In this document: positions 34,834-46,507 of the stretch, piece by piece
Numbering within the stretch: the stretch's first letter is position 1
Layout of the letters: every line of letters starts with the position of its first letter
Assembly (NCBI GenBank): GCA_033239125.1
Contig: BSWB01000001.1
Location: forward strand, 7,452,501-7,516,500
Reading direction: 5' to 3'
DNA: 64,000 nt
Source: Fagopyrum homotropicum
Lineage: Eukaryota > Streptophyta > Magnoliopsida > Caryophyllales > Polygonaceae
Program-made: the position numbers and the translations under genes
The notes under the pieces: generated by a model
Seen by the model: only the letters and a program-made list of their open reading frames with translations
Told to the model about the DNA's origin: nothing
Databases searched by the model: none

Positions 34834-35629
34834 TAGGGGTGGGCATAAATCCCGCTTAATCTCGTCCCGTCCCTGTCCCGTCCCGATCTCGACGGGATTT
34901 GGAAAAAAAAAAATGTGTATCCCGTCTCGTGAAAAATTTGCGGGACGAGACGCGGGACGGAGACTTCCCATCCCGGTTAATCTCGTCTCGTCCCGCATAT
35001 ATATATATAAATAATATTTTTATATATATATTATATAGATAAATATCATACATAAATTATAATTTTTTAAAAATATTTTTATATTTTCAGAATTATTAGT
35101 TCGATAATTTTTTATCAATCATTCACTCATTCTTTATGACTCATTTGGTTGGATCTAAACTACTAGAGGTTTGCTCTCCCTTGATTTAGTCTGTTCGCCG
35201 TCTTCCTCTAGTCTGTTCCATCGCCCTTGTATTTGTGGATTCCCACAATTGTAATCAATAGTTAAATAAATGTAATTTTCTGTAAATTATTTGTTGTTAT
35301 TTTTTTAATGTGAATCGGTAAGACACTTTGATGTAACTTGAATTTGTTTTCAATGTATTAACTAGTAATGTAGGCATCATGAATCGATAATTAGGTATCG
35401 GATTTTTTTTCCCGATCATTTGTATCTTTAAACATGAGAGAAAACAAGCATACATATTGAATATAATCGGTGCATAATTTGCGCGGGATTTGTCCCGTCC
35501 CACATAGGACAAGGTCCGGGTGGAACGAAGCTAAAAAGTCATAAATCCCGTCTCGTCCCCTCCCGCAAATAACTTGCGGGACAGAACGTGGGACGACCTC
35601 TATCCCGTTCCGTCTCATGCCCACCCCTA
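34834..35629. mobile_element. hAT-like non-autonomous element with CGGGACG-rich subterminal regions
   Basis: Terminal inverted repeats TAGGGGTGGGCAT...ATGCCCACCCCTA bound a 796-bp element. Flanks AAAAATAA (34826-34833) and ACAAATAA (35630-35637) match at 7 of 8 positions, the size of a hAT target duplication. Both subterminal parts carry many copies of CGTCCCG/CGGGACG in both orientations (such as GCGGGACGAGACGCGGGACG), while the centre is AT-rich and non-coding. Short ORFs over it are artefacts. Confidence 0.75.
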
Positions 35630-35637
35630 ACAAATAA

Positions 35638-35990
35638 TACTCAATAATGTAATTAAATAGACAATGTAGTCCGGTTAACATAATATCTTTAATCTATTAA
35701 AAATTGTTAATTTTGCTTTGATCGAGTATAATTTTCATAAAATAAGTATTATTTATTATTAGCAACATTTGCTATTATTCTCATGATATTTTTTTACAAG
35801 TTTAGAAAAATGTAATTATAACATTCGATAGTACATATTCAAACAAGCTACGACCTACCGATCATAATTTATTTAAGAGGAAATACTTTTAAAATCTAAC
35901 ACCAAATTTTTAAGGTTCGAGTAACCATATTAGTGGTGGAGTTAGGGGTGAGCTCGACTAAGCCCCTATCTACGAACCCTATAGAATAAT
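35638..35990. other. AT-rich intergenic stretch, nothing recognised
   Basis: No open frame, repeat pair or RNA gene was seen here. Confidence 0.5.
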
Positions 35991-35993
35991 TTA

Positions 35994-38815
35994 TGTAATG
36001 TCCCAAAATGGGAACGCTATAACGCTAGAATATCGGACAATAATTCCTTCAGGCTTTTAAAAAATCAAAATAAAGACATAAAACTTGTAAAGATAAATGT
36101 AGAGAAACCAAATGTCATCATGTGACATATAAAAAACATACAGGTTCAAAAACACCCAATTGGGTCAAACTCGAGGTCATAACAACAAGGTTTAGAAATA
36201 CAATTCACCAACCCAACTAACATAAGACAGAAACTAGGAATAACTTCTATAGGAAAGCAAAAGACTATGGAGCTCAACCAAAGAATAAACTTCTACTAGC
36301 TATCTAGTTCACACGACCTTCGTGCTCCTGAACTTGGTTATCAAAACATAGTCAGTCCCACCGTAGTTGGTTAGTCTTCCATTACACTAAGTCAGTACAC
36401 AAACAATTTAATATATGAACTAGACAAAAATAAAATCATATATAATATCACATGATCACTTATAGAAATACACAAATGAGTACAAGTAAGCATGCTTCAA
36501 ATATGCACATAACAGTGTTAAACAAGTATGTAATTGTAACAAAACGTGTCAACTAACAATAACGTGATAACGAGATAAAACTTGGTTTTCTTTTTGAAAT
36601 CCGTCTCAAAGAATCCTTATAAAGTAGTTTGAAAACATGCTTGAGCATCCTTTATTTTAGAAATTGTATTCAAAACCAAATGTAAAACAAATACTTTCAA
36701 AACATGTTCAAGCCTATTTCTTGAACACGAAGGTATATCCCCAACCACGGAAAGAACACGGAAATAATTGATCAGGTGAATCCTCGTCCACACACAATGC
36801 TCGGGTACAACCTCAGTCCACGCAAACTGTGAAATCATTGGTAAATATGGTCCGCCTAAATCAAGGAGTGAAATTTGAAAATCTCGAAAACAAAACAATG
36901 TTGTCAAATTTGCCCGCTTAGGTCAAAGAACAAATCATTTCTTTCATAACAACATCAAAAATCTCTTTCCTTTGAAGTATCACAGAGATTAGTTCAATAG
37001 ATGATAATAATCCAATATTTTTTCAAAGCATCAAATCATTTATGTAACAAAATAAACGACGTTAAACTTAATCATACTCATATAAACGCCCACAAGTACT
37101 TTGATGGTGACCATCCCTGACATCTCCTATACATGGACCAATCACTAGAGCAAGAGCATTGAAGGAGAAGAAGTCTACATCGTCTTCAAGTTCTATCACG
37201 GAAGGATCAGTTACTATATCAAGATCAAGAGCAATTTAAGAAGAGGTTTCTAGCTTGGTGACAACATTAACCTCTAAGGAGATCATTGTTGATATAGTTG
37301 TGTTTAAGTCTTCTTTAGTCACATTGATATCCATTGTGGAGGAGCCATATATGTGTGAAGATGAACAAGGAAACATGGAAAGTGGCTAGTCGATATTTGC
37401 AAGCATCCAGTCGAGATTTCGATTATATTTAGTCGAGATTCTAGTGAATCTAGTCAAGATTTATAAAAAAAATATTGACAAGATTATTAGTTAGTTATTT
37501 TATATCTTTAAAGCTCTAAACGTTATAAAGGTTTTATTTTTCTATCCTATATTTTCTAGGATTATTTTAGTCTTTTATTTTTATTTAGAAAATATCGCCT
37601 ATATGTTACCCTAGGAGGTCGATAATTCAGTTAGTTATTGATGATTACTACTTTCCACAATCTTGTGAGATATTCGTTGCTTCGTTCATGAAGTTTGCGT
37701 TTCATTCATTCCAATTCAATCAAAAAGAGTCTTTGATTGAATAGTTGTGAGTTCTTACTAGGTTGTGTGTGTTAATCTTCTTAGAGATTGGTCTTACTAG
37801 TCAATTCTAGTCCATCATTGTGCTTGTCTTAATTAGAAGGCGTGTGTCGTGTGTGTAAGGTTGAAGAAAGAAGGGTTAAAGTAATTATTTGTTGATGAGT
37901 TTGATCCAATTGGTCAAGGTTCTTTACAAGTCTAACATTAGTTCTAATCTTCCTATATGTATCATTATTTCATTCCATTACCATCTTATAAATTTTACCA
38001 ATAATCATCCATATTCCTCAAGTTCTTATTCTTTGAGTTTTTGTAAATCTCGGCATTACCAATAAAATCTCGCCCGAGATTACAATTGAGATTCGTCACA
38101 GTCGAACTTTTCGTGGACTTTCAATCTAGATCGGGAGTTGTGGCTTCAACCCCACATCATACTTGCTTCGGTAAGCTTACTCAAAAGTCACACAATTACC
38201 CACAAGACAAAAAGATCAATCAAGCATCAATATTCGTCAATTCCTCATCATCAACTTAATCAAAGCAAATATTCCACAAATCAAATATGCGCACTATCAC
38301 TAGCTAAACAACACAATTCACCGCTCTAATAGGTGTAAGTTAGGTTAGCTAATCCCAAATCGAGTATGAGTTGTAGGCAAAAGATAGGATTTGTATATAT
38401 CCTTCGATTACTTCATTCCACCACAAAATCAACAACCTAAACAACCAAAAACGATATTTCAAAACTCAATCATCCAAATTACCCATAATTTCAAACAATT
38501 AGCAAAAGCCAAAAATTAGGCTTAAGAAAATACCCAAATCTTCAATTTGGCAAAATTAGGGTGAAGATGAGAATAAAAAATGAGTTGGTGGATGGGAAGA
38601 GGACCACCCGTAGCCGGCAAGTTACACAGGCCGGAGGTGGCTGGAGGAGAGATGGTTGGAGGCGTAAAGGAAAGTGTATGATATGTTGAAGGTCAACAAG
38701 GCTCGAGCGAGGTGGAACGGAGGTTGGGATGCGAGCACAGGTTGCACAGATCAGTCGAGCACAAATCCAACCACCATAAATATTTACTCCATGACCAAAA
38801 GGAAAATACTAACAC
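35994..38815 (-). mobile_element. Probable gypsy-type LTR (minus orientation) interrupted by a second element
   Basis: The left edge TGTAATGTCCCAAAATGGGA copies the layout of the Tekay-like LTR edge at 1049 (TGTAACACCCCAAGTTCTGG). The following AC-rich sequence and the GC-richer tail at 38580-38770 also resemble that LTR. A possible outer end is ACTAACA near 38813. No primer site follows the left edge and no target duplication was found, so it is a solo or truncated LTR. The right boundary is only a guess. Confidence 0.45.
37102..38159 (+). mobile_element. 1058-bp TG...CA insertion with perfect TSD and gag-like start
   Basis: The insertion begins TGATGGTGACC and ends ACCCCACATCA, with TACTT duplicated at 37097-37101 and 38160-38164. 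Within its first 240 bp the plus strand reads GPITRARALKEKKSTSSSS, then GSVTISRSRAI, a stop, and FKSSLVTLISIVEE, related to the gag-like frame at 18058-18351. The remainder is T-rich LTR-like sequence with AGTCGAGATT reiterations (37400-37460). There is no direct repeat of its ends, so it is formally a solo LTR or a non-autonomous element. Confidence 0.75.
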
Positions 38816-39694
<879 letters not shown>

Positions 39695-39834
39695 CAACTC
39701 ACATGTGAAAATTTTAATAATATCAAAAATGTTTAACCCGACTTTAAAAATATCTCTAAACATAATTTTCTTCTTACAAGACTTATTCATAGCTAAATAT
39801 GCTGCATCAGAGGTACTAGTGTAAAGGTGACACG

Positions 39835-40004
39835 CACTAAGATTGTACGTCAATGATTTAACGCTGACATGCAGTCTCAGTGCGCGTCAATGTTTGATTT
39901 TTTTTTTAAAATTTCAATTTTTTTCCCAAATAAAAAATTCTACGCGTCAACATCAGATTTTTTTTTAATTTGAAATTTGTCATACCTAACGTACAATCTT
40001 AGTG
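39835..40004. mobile_element. Possible small CACTA-type MITE
   Basis: CACTAAGATTGTACG at 39835 is exactly inverted as CGTACAATCTTAGTG ending at 40004; the pairing extends one base outwards on each side (16 bp). The terminus CACTA is diagnostic for En/Spm-type elements. Inner CGCGTCAA.TTTGATTTTTTTT phrases repeat. No 3-bp target duplication was seen, so the call is tentative. Confidence 0.45.
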
Positions 40005-40251
40005 CACATCAATTATTAACTAAGCAATTTTGATACAGTGTAACCGAAAACTTTAATAATGAGTTGATTATCCCTTTCTACCTCTAAACTTTTGAACATC
40101 ATGATGAGTTGCATCCTATAGGTAAAGATATAGGTTATGCAAGTATTATCCAATCTTAAAAGGGAGTTTAGTTCACACTTTACATATGTCAAATTATCAA
40201 TTTGTATATTTCCCTACAATTTTTTGCAAAGAGGATTACTTTAGAAAAGAG

Positions 40252-40310
40252 AACCGTGGCATACGAACCGGTTCAAACCGTGGTATACGAACCGGCTCAA
40301 ACCGTGGCAA
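40252..40310 (+). repeat. Short tandem repeat before the PPR gene
   Basis: AACCGTGGCATACGAACCGG is repeated about two and a half times with a step of roughly 23-24 bp, upstream of the PPR transcript's likely 5' end. Confidence 0.75.
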
Positions 40311-40704
40311 AAGGATTTGTGAACAATCTGAACATAACAGCATTGCGCCAAAAGGAAACACCTAAATTCATTAGCCCACCGGCGCACCCCTTGCCCCCAT
40401 CTGCCCGCCGTTGAGCTCCCAGTCTCGCAGTCTCTCTTAAACCGTATTTGGCCATTCGCTCCAGTCTCTCCCAACTTCCACCGCTGCCGGGAAATTAGAA
40501 GCGAAATTTACTCTTACGGGTCTTCAAGTTTGAGGTCGTGGTTGTAGGGTTTTATTGTTGTAAGACGTGTTGCAATTTCTCTTCCATAAGCGCATATCCT
40601 AGCTGATTTCAAAGCTGTTGGCTTTGCACTCTCAGCGGTCTTCTATACGGCGGTTCATGGTTGGTTCACTGGCTCCTTGTAGCACAAATTTAAAAGCTAA
40701 TCAG

Positions 40705-40922
40705 GTATGGTTTCTGGAACAACTTCAGTTGAATGCATTTTTTTTTCTTCCATTTTTGTGTTACCTGGCTTTGTGGGTTATGCTTCTAATGGCTTCCAAT
40801 CAAACATTCCTGATTTTGGGTTAAGGTTTCCTAATTTTGTTCTGTGTAGTATAGTTGTTTAGACAATTTATATTCTTTGTTTGTTTTCCTTCTCTCCTTT
40901 GAAGTTAATTTGATGGCTACCA
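40705..40922 (+). other. Probable 5'-UTR intron of the PPR gene
   Basis: GTATGG after AAAGCTAATCAG is a good donor and TTGATGGCTACCAG ending near 40922 a good acceptor. Removing the stretch leaves a leader of about 80 nt before the ATG at 41005. This is inferred from sequence only. Confidence 0.4.
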
Positions 40923-41004
40923 GGGACAATATGGGCAAAACTTGAAAGTATTTTGATGGGTTTTTCCTTAAAGTATGCCTTCTTTTAGTTTTAAGAGGTC
41001 TGTA

Positions 41005-43335
41005 ATGGCTCGGCCTCTGCTTCCCAAGCACGTAGCTGCTGTGATAAAACACCAGAGGGATCCTCGAAATGCCCTTAAAACATTCAAATCAGTTGAAAAG
41101 GAAGATGGTTTCAAGCATAATTTGTGGACTTATAAGTGTATCATTGACAAGCTTGGCGAACATGGGGATTTTGAAAACATGGAAGCACTGCTGTCAGAGA
41201 TGAGGATGAATATTGATAACAGCTTAATGGAAGGGATTTATATTGGGGCCATGAAAAGTTACGGGAAGCAAGAGAAAGTCCAAGAGGCTGTGAATTTGTT
41301 TGAGAGGATGGACTTTTATAACTGTGATCCATCTGTTAAATCTTATAATGCAATTATGAATATACTGGTTGAGTATGCGTACTTTGATCAGGCACATAAA
41401 GTGTATTTGAGGTTAAAAGATAAGGGGATTGCTCCTGATGTATATACCTTTGCCGTTCGGATTAAGTTATTTTGTAAGACTAGCAGGCCTGATGCTGCTC
41501 TTAGGCTTCTTAAGAACATGAGTTCTCAAGGGTGTGAAGCCAATGCAGTTGCCTATTGTACTGTTATAGGTGGTTTTTATGAAGAGGACTATTCATATGA
41601 AGCATCTAAGTTGTTTTGCCAGATGCTTAGCTTAGGCATTTGTCCTGATGTAGCCACATTTAATAAGCTCATACACACACTTTGCAAGCAGGGGAATGTT
41701 CTTGAAAGCAAGAGGCTTCTCAACAAGGTTTTCAAAAAAGGTGTCTCCCCAAATTTGTTTACGTTTAATATATTTATCCAAGGGTTTTGCAAGAGAGGTG
41801 AGGTTATTGAGGCTGCCAGTTTGTTGGACTGTATAACAAATCAGGGTTTTGCTCCTGATATTGTGACATATAACACTCTTATATGTGGATTGTGTAAGAA
41901 CTCTAAAGCTGTTGAAGCGGAAAGCTATTTACATCAGATGGTAAATAAGGGGTATGATCCTGATAATTTCACTTATAATACTATCATCGACGGATACTGC
42001 AAAATGCGAATGGTACAAAGGGCTGATAAACTTCTTAATGAGGCAATATTCAGGGGGTTTGTGCCTGATGAATTCACTTTCAGTTCTTTACTGAGCGGGT
42101 TGTGCCTTGAAGGTGAGACAGATAGGGCCATGGCTTTGTTTCATAAGACAGTGGAAAAAGGATTAAAGCCTGGTATTGTTCTTTACAATGCATTAATAAG
42201 AGGGTTATCGGACCAAGGGCTTATGTTGCAAGCTTTACAGCTGATAAATGAAATGTCAGAATGTGGTTGTCCTCCGAATATCTGGACCTTTAATATAGTT
42301 ATAAATGGATTATGCAAGATGGGTTGTCTATCTGATGCCAATGATCTTGTGGATGTTGCTATTACTAGAGGGTGCCTGCCTGATATTTTCACTTTCAACA
42401 CAATCATTAATGGTTACTGTAAGGAGTTGAAGTTGGAGACTGCAATTCAGCTTGTTGATAAAATGTGGGAGCATGGGGTTACTGCCGACGTGATTACCTA
42501 CAATTCAGTGTTGAATGGCCTTTGCAAGGCTGCAAAATTTGAAGCTGTTATAGAAACCTTTAGAACAATGACCGAGAAAGGGTGCTCTCCTAACATAATT
42601 ACCTATAACATAGTAATAGACAGCATGTGCAAGGGTCGCAAAATCAAGGAAGCATTGAGTGTGATTGATGAAATGGAGGACAGAGGTATTACTCCTGACA
42701 TTGTCACTATTTCCACATTGGTTAACGGATATTGTACAAACGGGGATCCAATTGGAGGTTATGAGCTCTTCAGAAGAATGCATGTACAGTACAAGTTAAC
42801 AACTACAACAGCAATATTTAATATTCTCATTAATGCATTTTGTGAGAAGCTTGAACTTGATAGGGCAGTAGGACTTTTTCGTAAAATGGTCGGTGAGGGT
42901 TGCTTGCCTGATCATTATACGTACCGTGTCTTGATTGATGGATTCTGTAAAGCTGCAAATTGTGATGTTGGTTATGCCTACCTTATGGAGATGACGGATA
43001 AGGGATTCATTCCCTCACTGACAACTTTTGGCAGAGTAATAAATTGTCTTTGTATAGAGCATAGAGTTAGTGAAGCTATTGGCATAATCCACCTTATGGT
43101 GCGGAACGGTGTTGTTCCTGAAGTTGTTGACACAATCTTTGAGGCTGACAAAAAGGAAATTGCAGCACCAAAGATCATTGTGGAGGACCTACTTAAGAAG
43201 AGTTGTATAACATATTATTCATATGAACTTCTGTATGATGGTGTTCGGGATAAGAAGCTTCAGAAGAAAATAATCTCTTCAAGGCATCCTAATGAGTTAA
43301 ATAAGAGGGCTTCTGATGCCAATGAAGCTACATGA
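41005..43335 (+). CDS. P-class pentatricopeptide repeat protein (At1g74580-like)
   Basis: One long uninterrupted exon. The frame is open from an ATG at 40975, but the second ATG at 41005 starts MARPLLPKHVAAVIKHQRDP. That matches the N-terminus I recall for Arabidopsis At1g74580 (TRPLLPKHV), so I prefer it (776 residues). About 18-19 consecutive 35-residue PPR motifs follow from near residue 50 to 720, each with the TYNTLI.GLCK...A..L...M..KG..PD pattern. No DYW or E domain is present; the C-terminal block IAAPKIIVEDLLKKSCITYY is the one shared with At1g74580. Such proteins bind organellar RNA in a sequence-specific way and act in cleavage, stability or translation. The N-terminus is basic, as expected for mitochondrial or plastid import. 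The gene is intact. Confidence 0.95.
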   Translation: MARPLLPKHVAAVIKHQRDPRNALKTFKSVEKEDGFKHNLWTYKCIIDKLGEHGDFENMEALLSEMRMNIDNSLMEGIYIGAMKSYGKQEKVQEAVNLFERMDFYNCDPSVKSYNAIMNILVEYAYFDQAHKVYLRLKDKGIAPDVYTFAVRIKLFCKTSRPDAALRLLKNMSSQGCEANAVAYCTVIGGFYEEDYSYEASKLFCQMLSLGICPDVATFNKLIHTLCKQGNVLESKRLLNKVFKKGVSPNLFTFNIFIQGFCKRGEVIEAASLLDCITNQGFAPDIVTYNTLICGLCKNSKAVEAESYLHQMVNKGYDPDNFTYNTIIDGYCKMRMVQRADKLLNEAIFRGFVPDEFTFSSLLSGLCLEGETDRAMALFHKTVEKGLKPGIVLYNALIRGLSDQGLMLQALQLINEMSECGCPPNIWTFNIVINGLCKMGCLSDANDLVDVAITRGCLPDIFTFNTIINGYCKELKLETAIQLVDKMWEHGVTADVITYNSVLNGLCKAAKFEAVIETFRTMTEKGCSPNIITYNIVIDSMCKGRKIKEALSVIDEMEDRGITPDIVTISTLVNGYCTNGDPIGGYELFRRMHVQYKLTTTTAIFNILINAFCEKLELDRAVGLFRKMVGEGCLPDHYTYRVLIDGFCKAANCDVGYAYLMEMTDKGFIPSLTTFGRVINCLCIEHRVSEAIGIIHLMVRNGVVPEVVDTIFEADKKEIAAPKIIVEDLLKKSCITYYSYELLYDGVRDKKLQKKIISSRHPNELNKRASDANEAT

Positions 43336-44240
43336 AATCTGCCTCGAAGTCTATATGCCACATCAATATGGAGCTAAGCTGGTCGTTGAAACTGAAGTGA
43401 AGACCACCATACATGTTCATGAATCTTGATGGAGATAATTGTTCTCCTTGTACTTATTTTGATACATATTGGATTTCTTGTGAGTCTTATTCTCTTTCAT
43501 TTCTCTTCTTTTTATATCTCTCGTTCCTCATTTATAGTAAAGGCTGTTGAGTATATAAAGTCAATGAAGAAAGTTACTGTCTTGCTCATCTGCATGCAAC
43601 AGATGCTTGAAACCGGAACCAGCTCGTTGCTGATGTGAAGGTAAGAAGTTCCTCCATATTTGTTTCTCGGAGTTGTATAGTCAATTGGTTCTACTGAATA
43701 CCGAAACTTATACTCAACAAATGTTCACATATTGCCACAGTAACTTATGCTCTGACCAGAACAGTAGCAGGATATGCTGTTTCAATACAAGCTAGCGAAG
43801 CAACTGATGGCTGTTGGCTAGAAAATCAGCAGATTCGTGCTTGTATATTTTAAGAACAGTGCAGGCAGATGGCATTGTCTTTTGTGACAAAATACCATCT
43901 CCATTTGTATACTGAACTCTGAAGTAGATTGTATAAAACATTTTCAATTGATTTTGTAATTTCTTCTGAACATTTGTACGTTTTAAGCTAAAACGGTCAG
44001 TTGACTCGGTTTCCATGGATATTTTTCTCCTTTATATACACATGAGTCCATGATCTTCTGTTTCACCATATATTTTGTCCAAGTGAAGTTAAGTTCCTTG
44101 ATCTGGAACCTTGCTAATTTTGGATATATTTGCACTAGTGCGTAAAATTTGCATAATATATACACTTCAATACCAGCAGGAACATCTCTGCTAGAAGCAG
44201 CCGTGGAAAATTATTTGTCTTAATATATTAGTTTATATCA
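43336..44240 (+). other. 3' region of the PPR gene and spacer
   Basis: It probably contains the 3' UTR; short ORFs (such as 43426-43638) show no motif. There is nothing else before the tRNA gene. Confidence 0.45.
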
Positions 44241-44254
44241 CATCTTAACAATAC

Positions 44255-44335
44255 GTCAAGATGGCCGAGTTGGTCTAAGGCGCCAGTTTCAGGTACTGGT
44301 CCGAAAGGGCATGGGTTCGAATCCCATTCTTGACA
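44255..44335 (+). tRNA. tRNA-Leu (anticodon CAG)
   Basis: An 81-nt cloverleaf. Acceptor stem GTCAAGA/TCTTGAC pairs fully. The D arm contains GGCCGAGTTGGTCTAAGGC (A box). Anticodon stem CCAGT/ACTGG encloses loop TTCAGGT with anticodon CAG. The long variable arm characteristic of Leu is present (GTCCGAAAGGGC), and the T arm is TGGGTTCGAATCCCA (B box). There is no intron. A CAA motif lies 4-6 bp upstream and a T5 run 15 bp downstream, as expected for plant Pol III genes. CCA is not encoded. Confidence 0.96.
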
Positions 44336-44339
44336 AAAA

Positions 44340-45760
44340 AAATATGAAGTTTTTCTATTAATTATTTTTTATTAATTTTTTGAGGTGGGATTTGGACTCT
44401 TGAAGCAAAGCAAACTAGGCCGCTGTTTTTTGAGGTGGGATTTGGACTCTTGAAGCAAAGCAAACTAGGCCGCTATGAAATTGATCACAGCTTGTTTAAA
44501 TTAAGCTCGGTGTCAAGGATGTCGTTATAACATTTAACGCCTCGGTTCGAATCCCATTCTCGATACAATATAAAGTTTTTAAAGCAAACTAGGCCGCTAT
44601 GAAATTGATCACAGCTTGTTTAAATTAAGCTCGGTGTCAAGGATGTCGTTATAACATTTAACGCCTCGGTTCGAATCCCATTCTCGATACAATATAAAGT
44701 TTTTAAATGAATTATTTATAACTTTTTGAGGTGGGATTTGATCTCTCTTTGTTAATATTTTTTTTAATTTAAATTTCATTTATTAATTGATAAGAACCAC
44801 ATTGAAGCTCGAAGACAAGGATGTCATTGTTAGATTAGAAAACAAAAATGATTCAACTACTCTCGAAGCAAAGCAATTTCAAATTGGGTCGCATTGAAAT
44901 TCGTCACAAAATTCTTTTTGTGACGAATGGGTTCGAATCTCATTCTTGACAAAAAAACATAAAGTTTTTCTATTAATTTTTTGAGGGGGGATTTGGACTC
45001 TTGAAGCAAAGCAAACTAGGCCGCTCTGAAATTGATCACAACTTGTTTAAATTAAGCTCGGTGTCAAGGATGTCATTACAACATTTAACGCCTCGGTTCG
45101 AATCTCATTCTCGATACAATATAAAGTTTTTAAATGAATTATTTATAACTTTTTGAGGTGGGATTTGATCTCTCTTTGTTAATATTTTTTAAATTCAAAT
45201 TTCATTTATTAATTGATAAGAACCACATTGAAGCTCGATGACAAGGATGTCATTGTTAGATTAGAAACCAAAAATGATTCAACTACTCTCGAAGCAAAGC
45301 AATTTCAAATTGGGCCGCATTGAAATTCGTCACAAAATTCTTTACATTGAAACTTGATGTCAAAGATGTCATTACAACGTTTAATACCTCAGGTTCGGAT
45401 CCTATTTTTGACTCAATATAAAGTTTTTTAAGAATTATTTATCACTTTTTAGATGGGATTTGATATCTCTTGAACATTTTCTAGATTCAAATTTCATTTA
45501 TTTATTAATAAGAAGTTAATAACGATATTCATTAATTCAACAAGATAATTAAGACGAAAACTAAAATAATTATATAAAAAAAGGGGACAATGTAAGCAAG
45601 ATGAGAAAACAAAAAATGGCTCAACTACTCTTGAAGCAAAGCAAATTGGACGGTGAATTGGTCACAAAATTCTTTACACTGAAGCTCGATGATAAGGATG
45701 TCGTTGTTACAACGTTTAACGCCTCTCTAAAAACTTGGACATTATTTTTTGAAAGATGAG
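44340..45760 (+). repeat. Tandem/higher-order repeat array containing tRNA-Leu 3'-half copies
   Basis: Directly after the tRNA gene a compound array begins. A roughly 50-bp unit (TGAGGTGGGATTTGGACTCT...) is tandemly doubled at 44376-44474. A roughly 124-bp unit (AAACTAGGCCGCTATGAAAT...) is doubled, virtually identical, at 44457-44705. The whole is repeated as a diverged larger unit at about 44974-45420, with a further partial copy to about 45730. Five units contain GGTTCGAATCYCATTCT or a variant (44544, 44668, 44930, 45095, 45392), equal to the T-arm/acceptor end of the tRNA gene. No protein-coding sequence is seen. Confidence 0.85.
44350..44354 (+). terminator. Pol III terminator of tRNA-Leu
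   Basis: First T5 run after the tRNA 3' end, 15 bp downstream. Confidence 0.65.
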
Positions 45761-45765
45761 ATCTC

Positions 45766-46122
45766 ATGGCGAGGTGCTCAATCATAGACAAAAGAGTAAA
45801 AATTCAATTCAACAGAAAACCCGGTTACTTTCTTGGACGAAGTTTCACAAGGAAAGTCGAGATCTTCTTCACAAAAAATGAAGCAGCAAGTTATAATCTT
45901 CTTCATCTTTACAAAACTTCTCTCAAAGCCATAGAAGTTGGGGCAACCGTTTGTCTTTCAAGTCTTTGCTTTCATCCGTATTTTTTGATGCTTTCATCCT
46001 TGTCTAGAGCTGGGCAGACTCGGGTTGGATTCGGCTCAGAATTTTACCTGTTTATCCGTGCTAAATTCAGGCTGAATCTAGAATTCGTGCTGCATTCTTG
46101 TCTGAGCCCAGGCAACCCGTGA
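45766..46122 (+). other. Open frame of 118 codons, unrecognised
   Basis: ATG-started frame beginning MARCSIIDKRVKIQFNRK. No motif or family is recognised and the second half is hydrophobic. It follows the repeat array directly. It is more likely chance or a relic than a gene, and is listed because it is one of the longer open frames in the interval. Confidence 0.15.
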
Positions 46123-46245
46123 GTCCCGTTTTATTTCAACACACATAAAATACCCACTACTTGGAAAAAGTTCAATAGAACTCGAAATCGAAGTCAACTT
46201 CGTCAAGCATGCCTGCAGCCCAAAACTAAAGTCGAACATCAAAAT

Positions 46246-46278
46246 GAAAAGGGCATGGGTTTGAATCCCATTCTTGAC
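46246..46278 (+). repeat. Dispersed copy of the tRNA-Leu 3' half
   Basis: GAAAAGGGCATGGGTTTGAA followed by TCCCATTCTTGAC corresponds to 44302-44334 of the tRNA gene with about three differences. There is no 5' half. It lies 1.9 kb from the parental gene, past the array. Confidence 0.8.
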
Positions 46279-46507
46279 ATAATATGAGATCTCTTCAAAA
46301 AAAATAATGTCATCAAGCCCAAAAGATAATTGCTCATTGAAAGGACAAACAATTAGCTCCATAACAGTGTCTAGACCGATCAAAGAAACAACTGTCAAAG
46401 CCTGTAAACAACATACTAAAACATGTTTCCCTACAACTCCAATGAACCAAAACTTCATAGAAAGCATTTAATAAATTTAGAAAAGCAAAAGATGGTCAAG
46501 ATGTCGC

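Noticed and set aside
40975..41004. First ATG of the PPR frame as start
   Set aside because: The ATG at 41005 matches the N-terminus of the At1g74580-type protein; the upstream ten codons have no counterpart.
43426..43638. 70-codon ORF after the PPR gene
   Set aside because: Hydrophobic chance frame in the probable 3' UTR without any motif.
44340..45760. CRISPR-like array
   Set aside because: Units are adjacent tandem duplications without unique spacers, and the DNA is plant nuclear.
46078..46467. 129-codon minus-strand ORF downstream of RPL34
   Set aside because: Hydrophobic, no motif, crosses the tRNA 3'-half copy and lies in the likely 3' region of RPL34; looks like chance.
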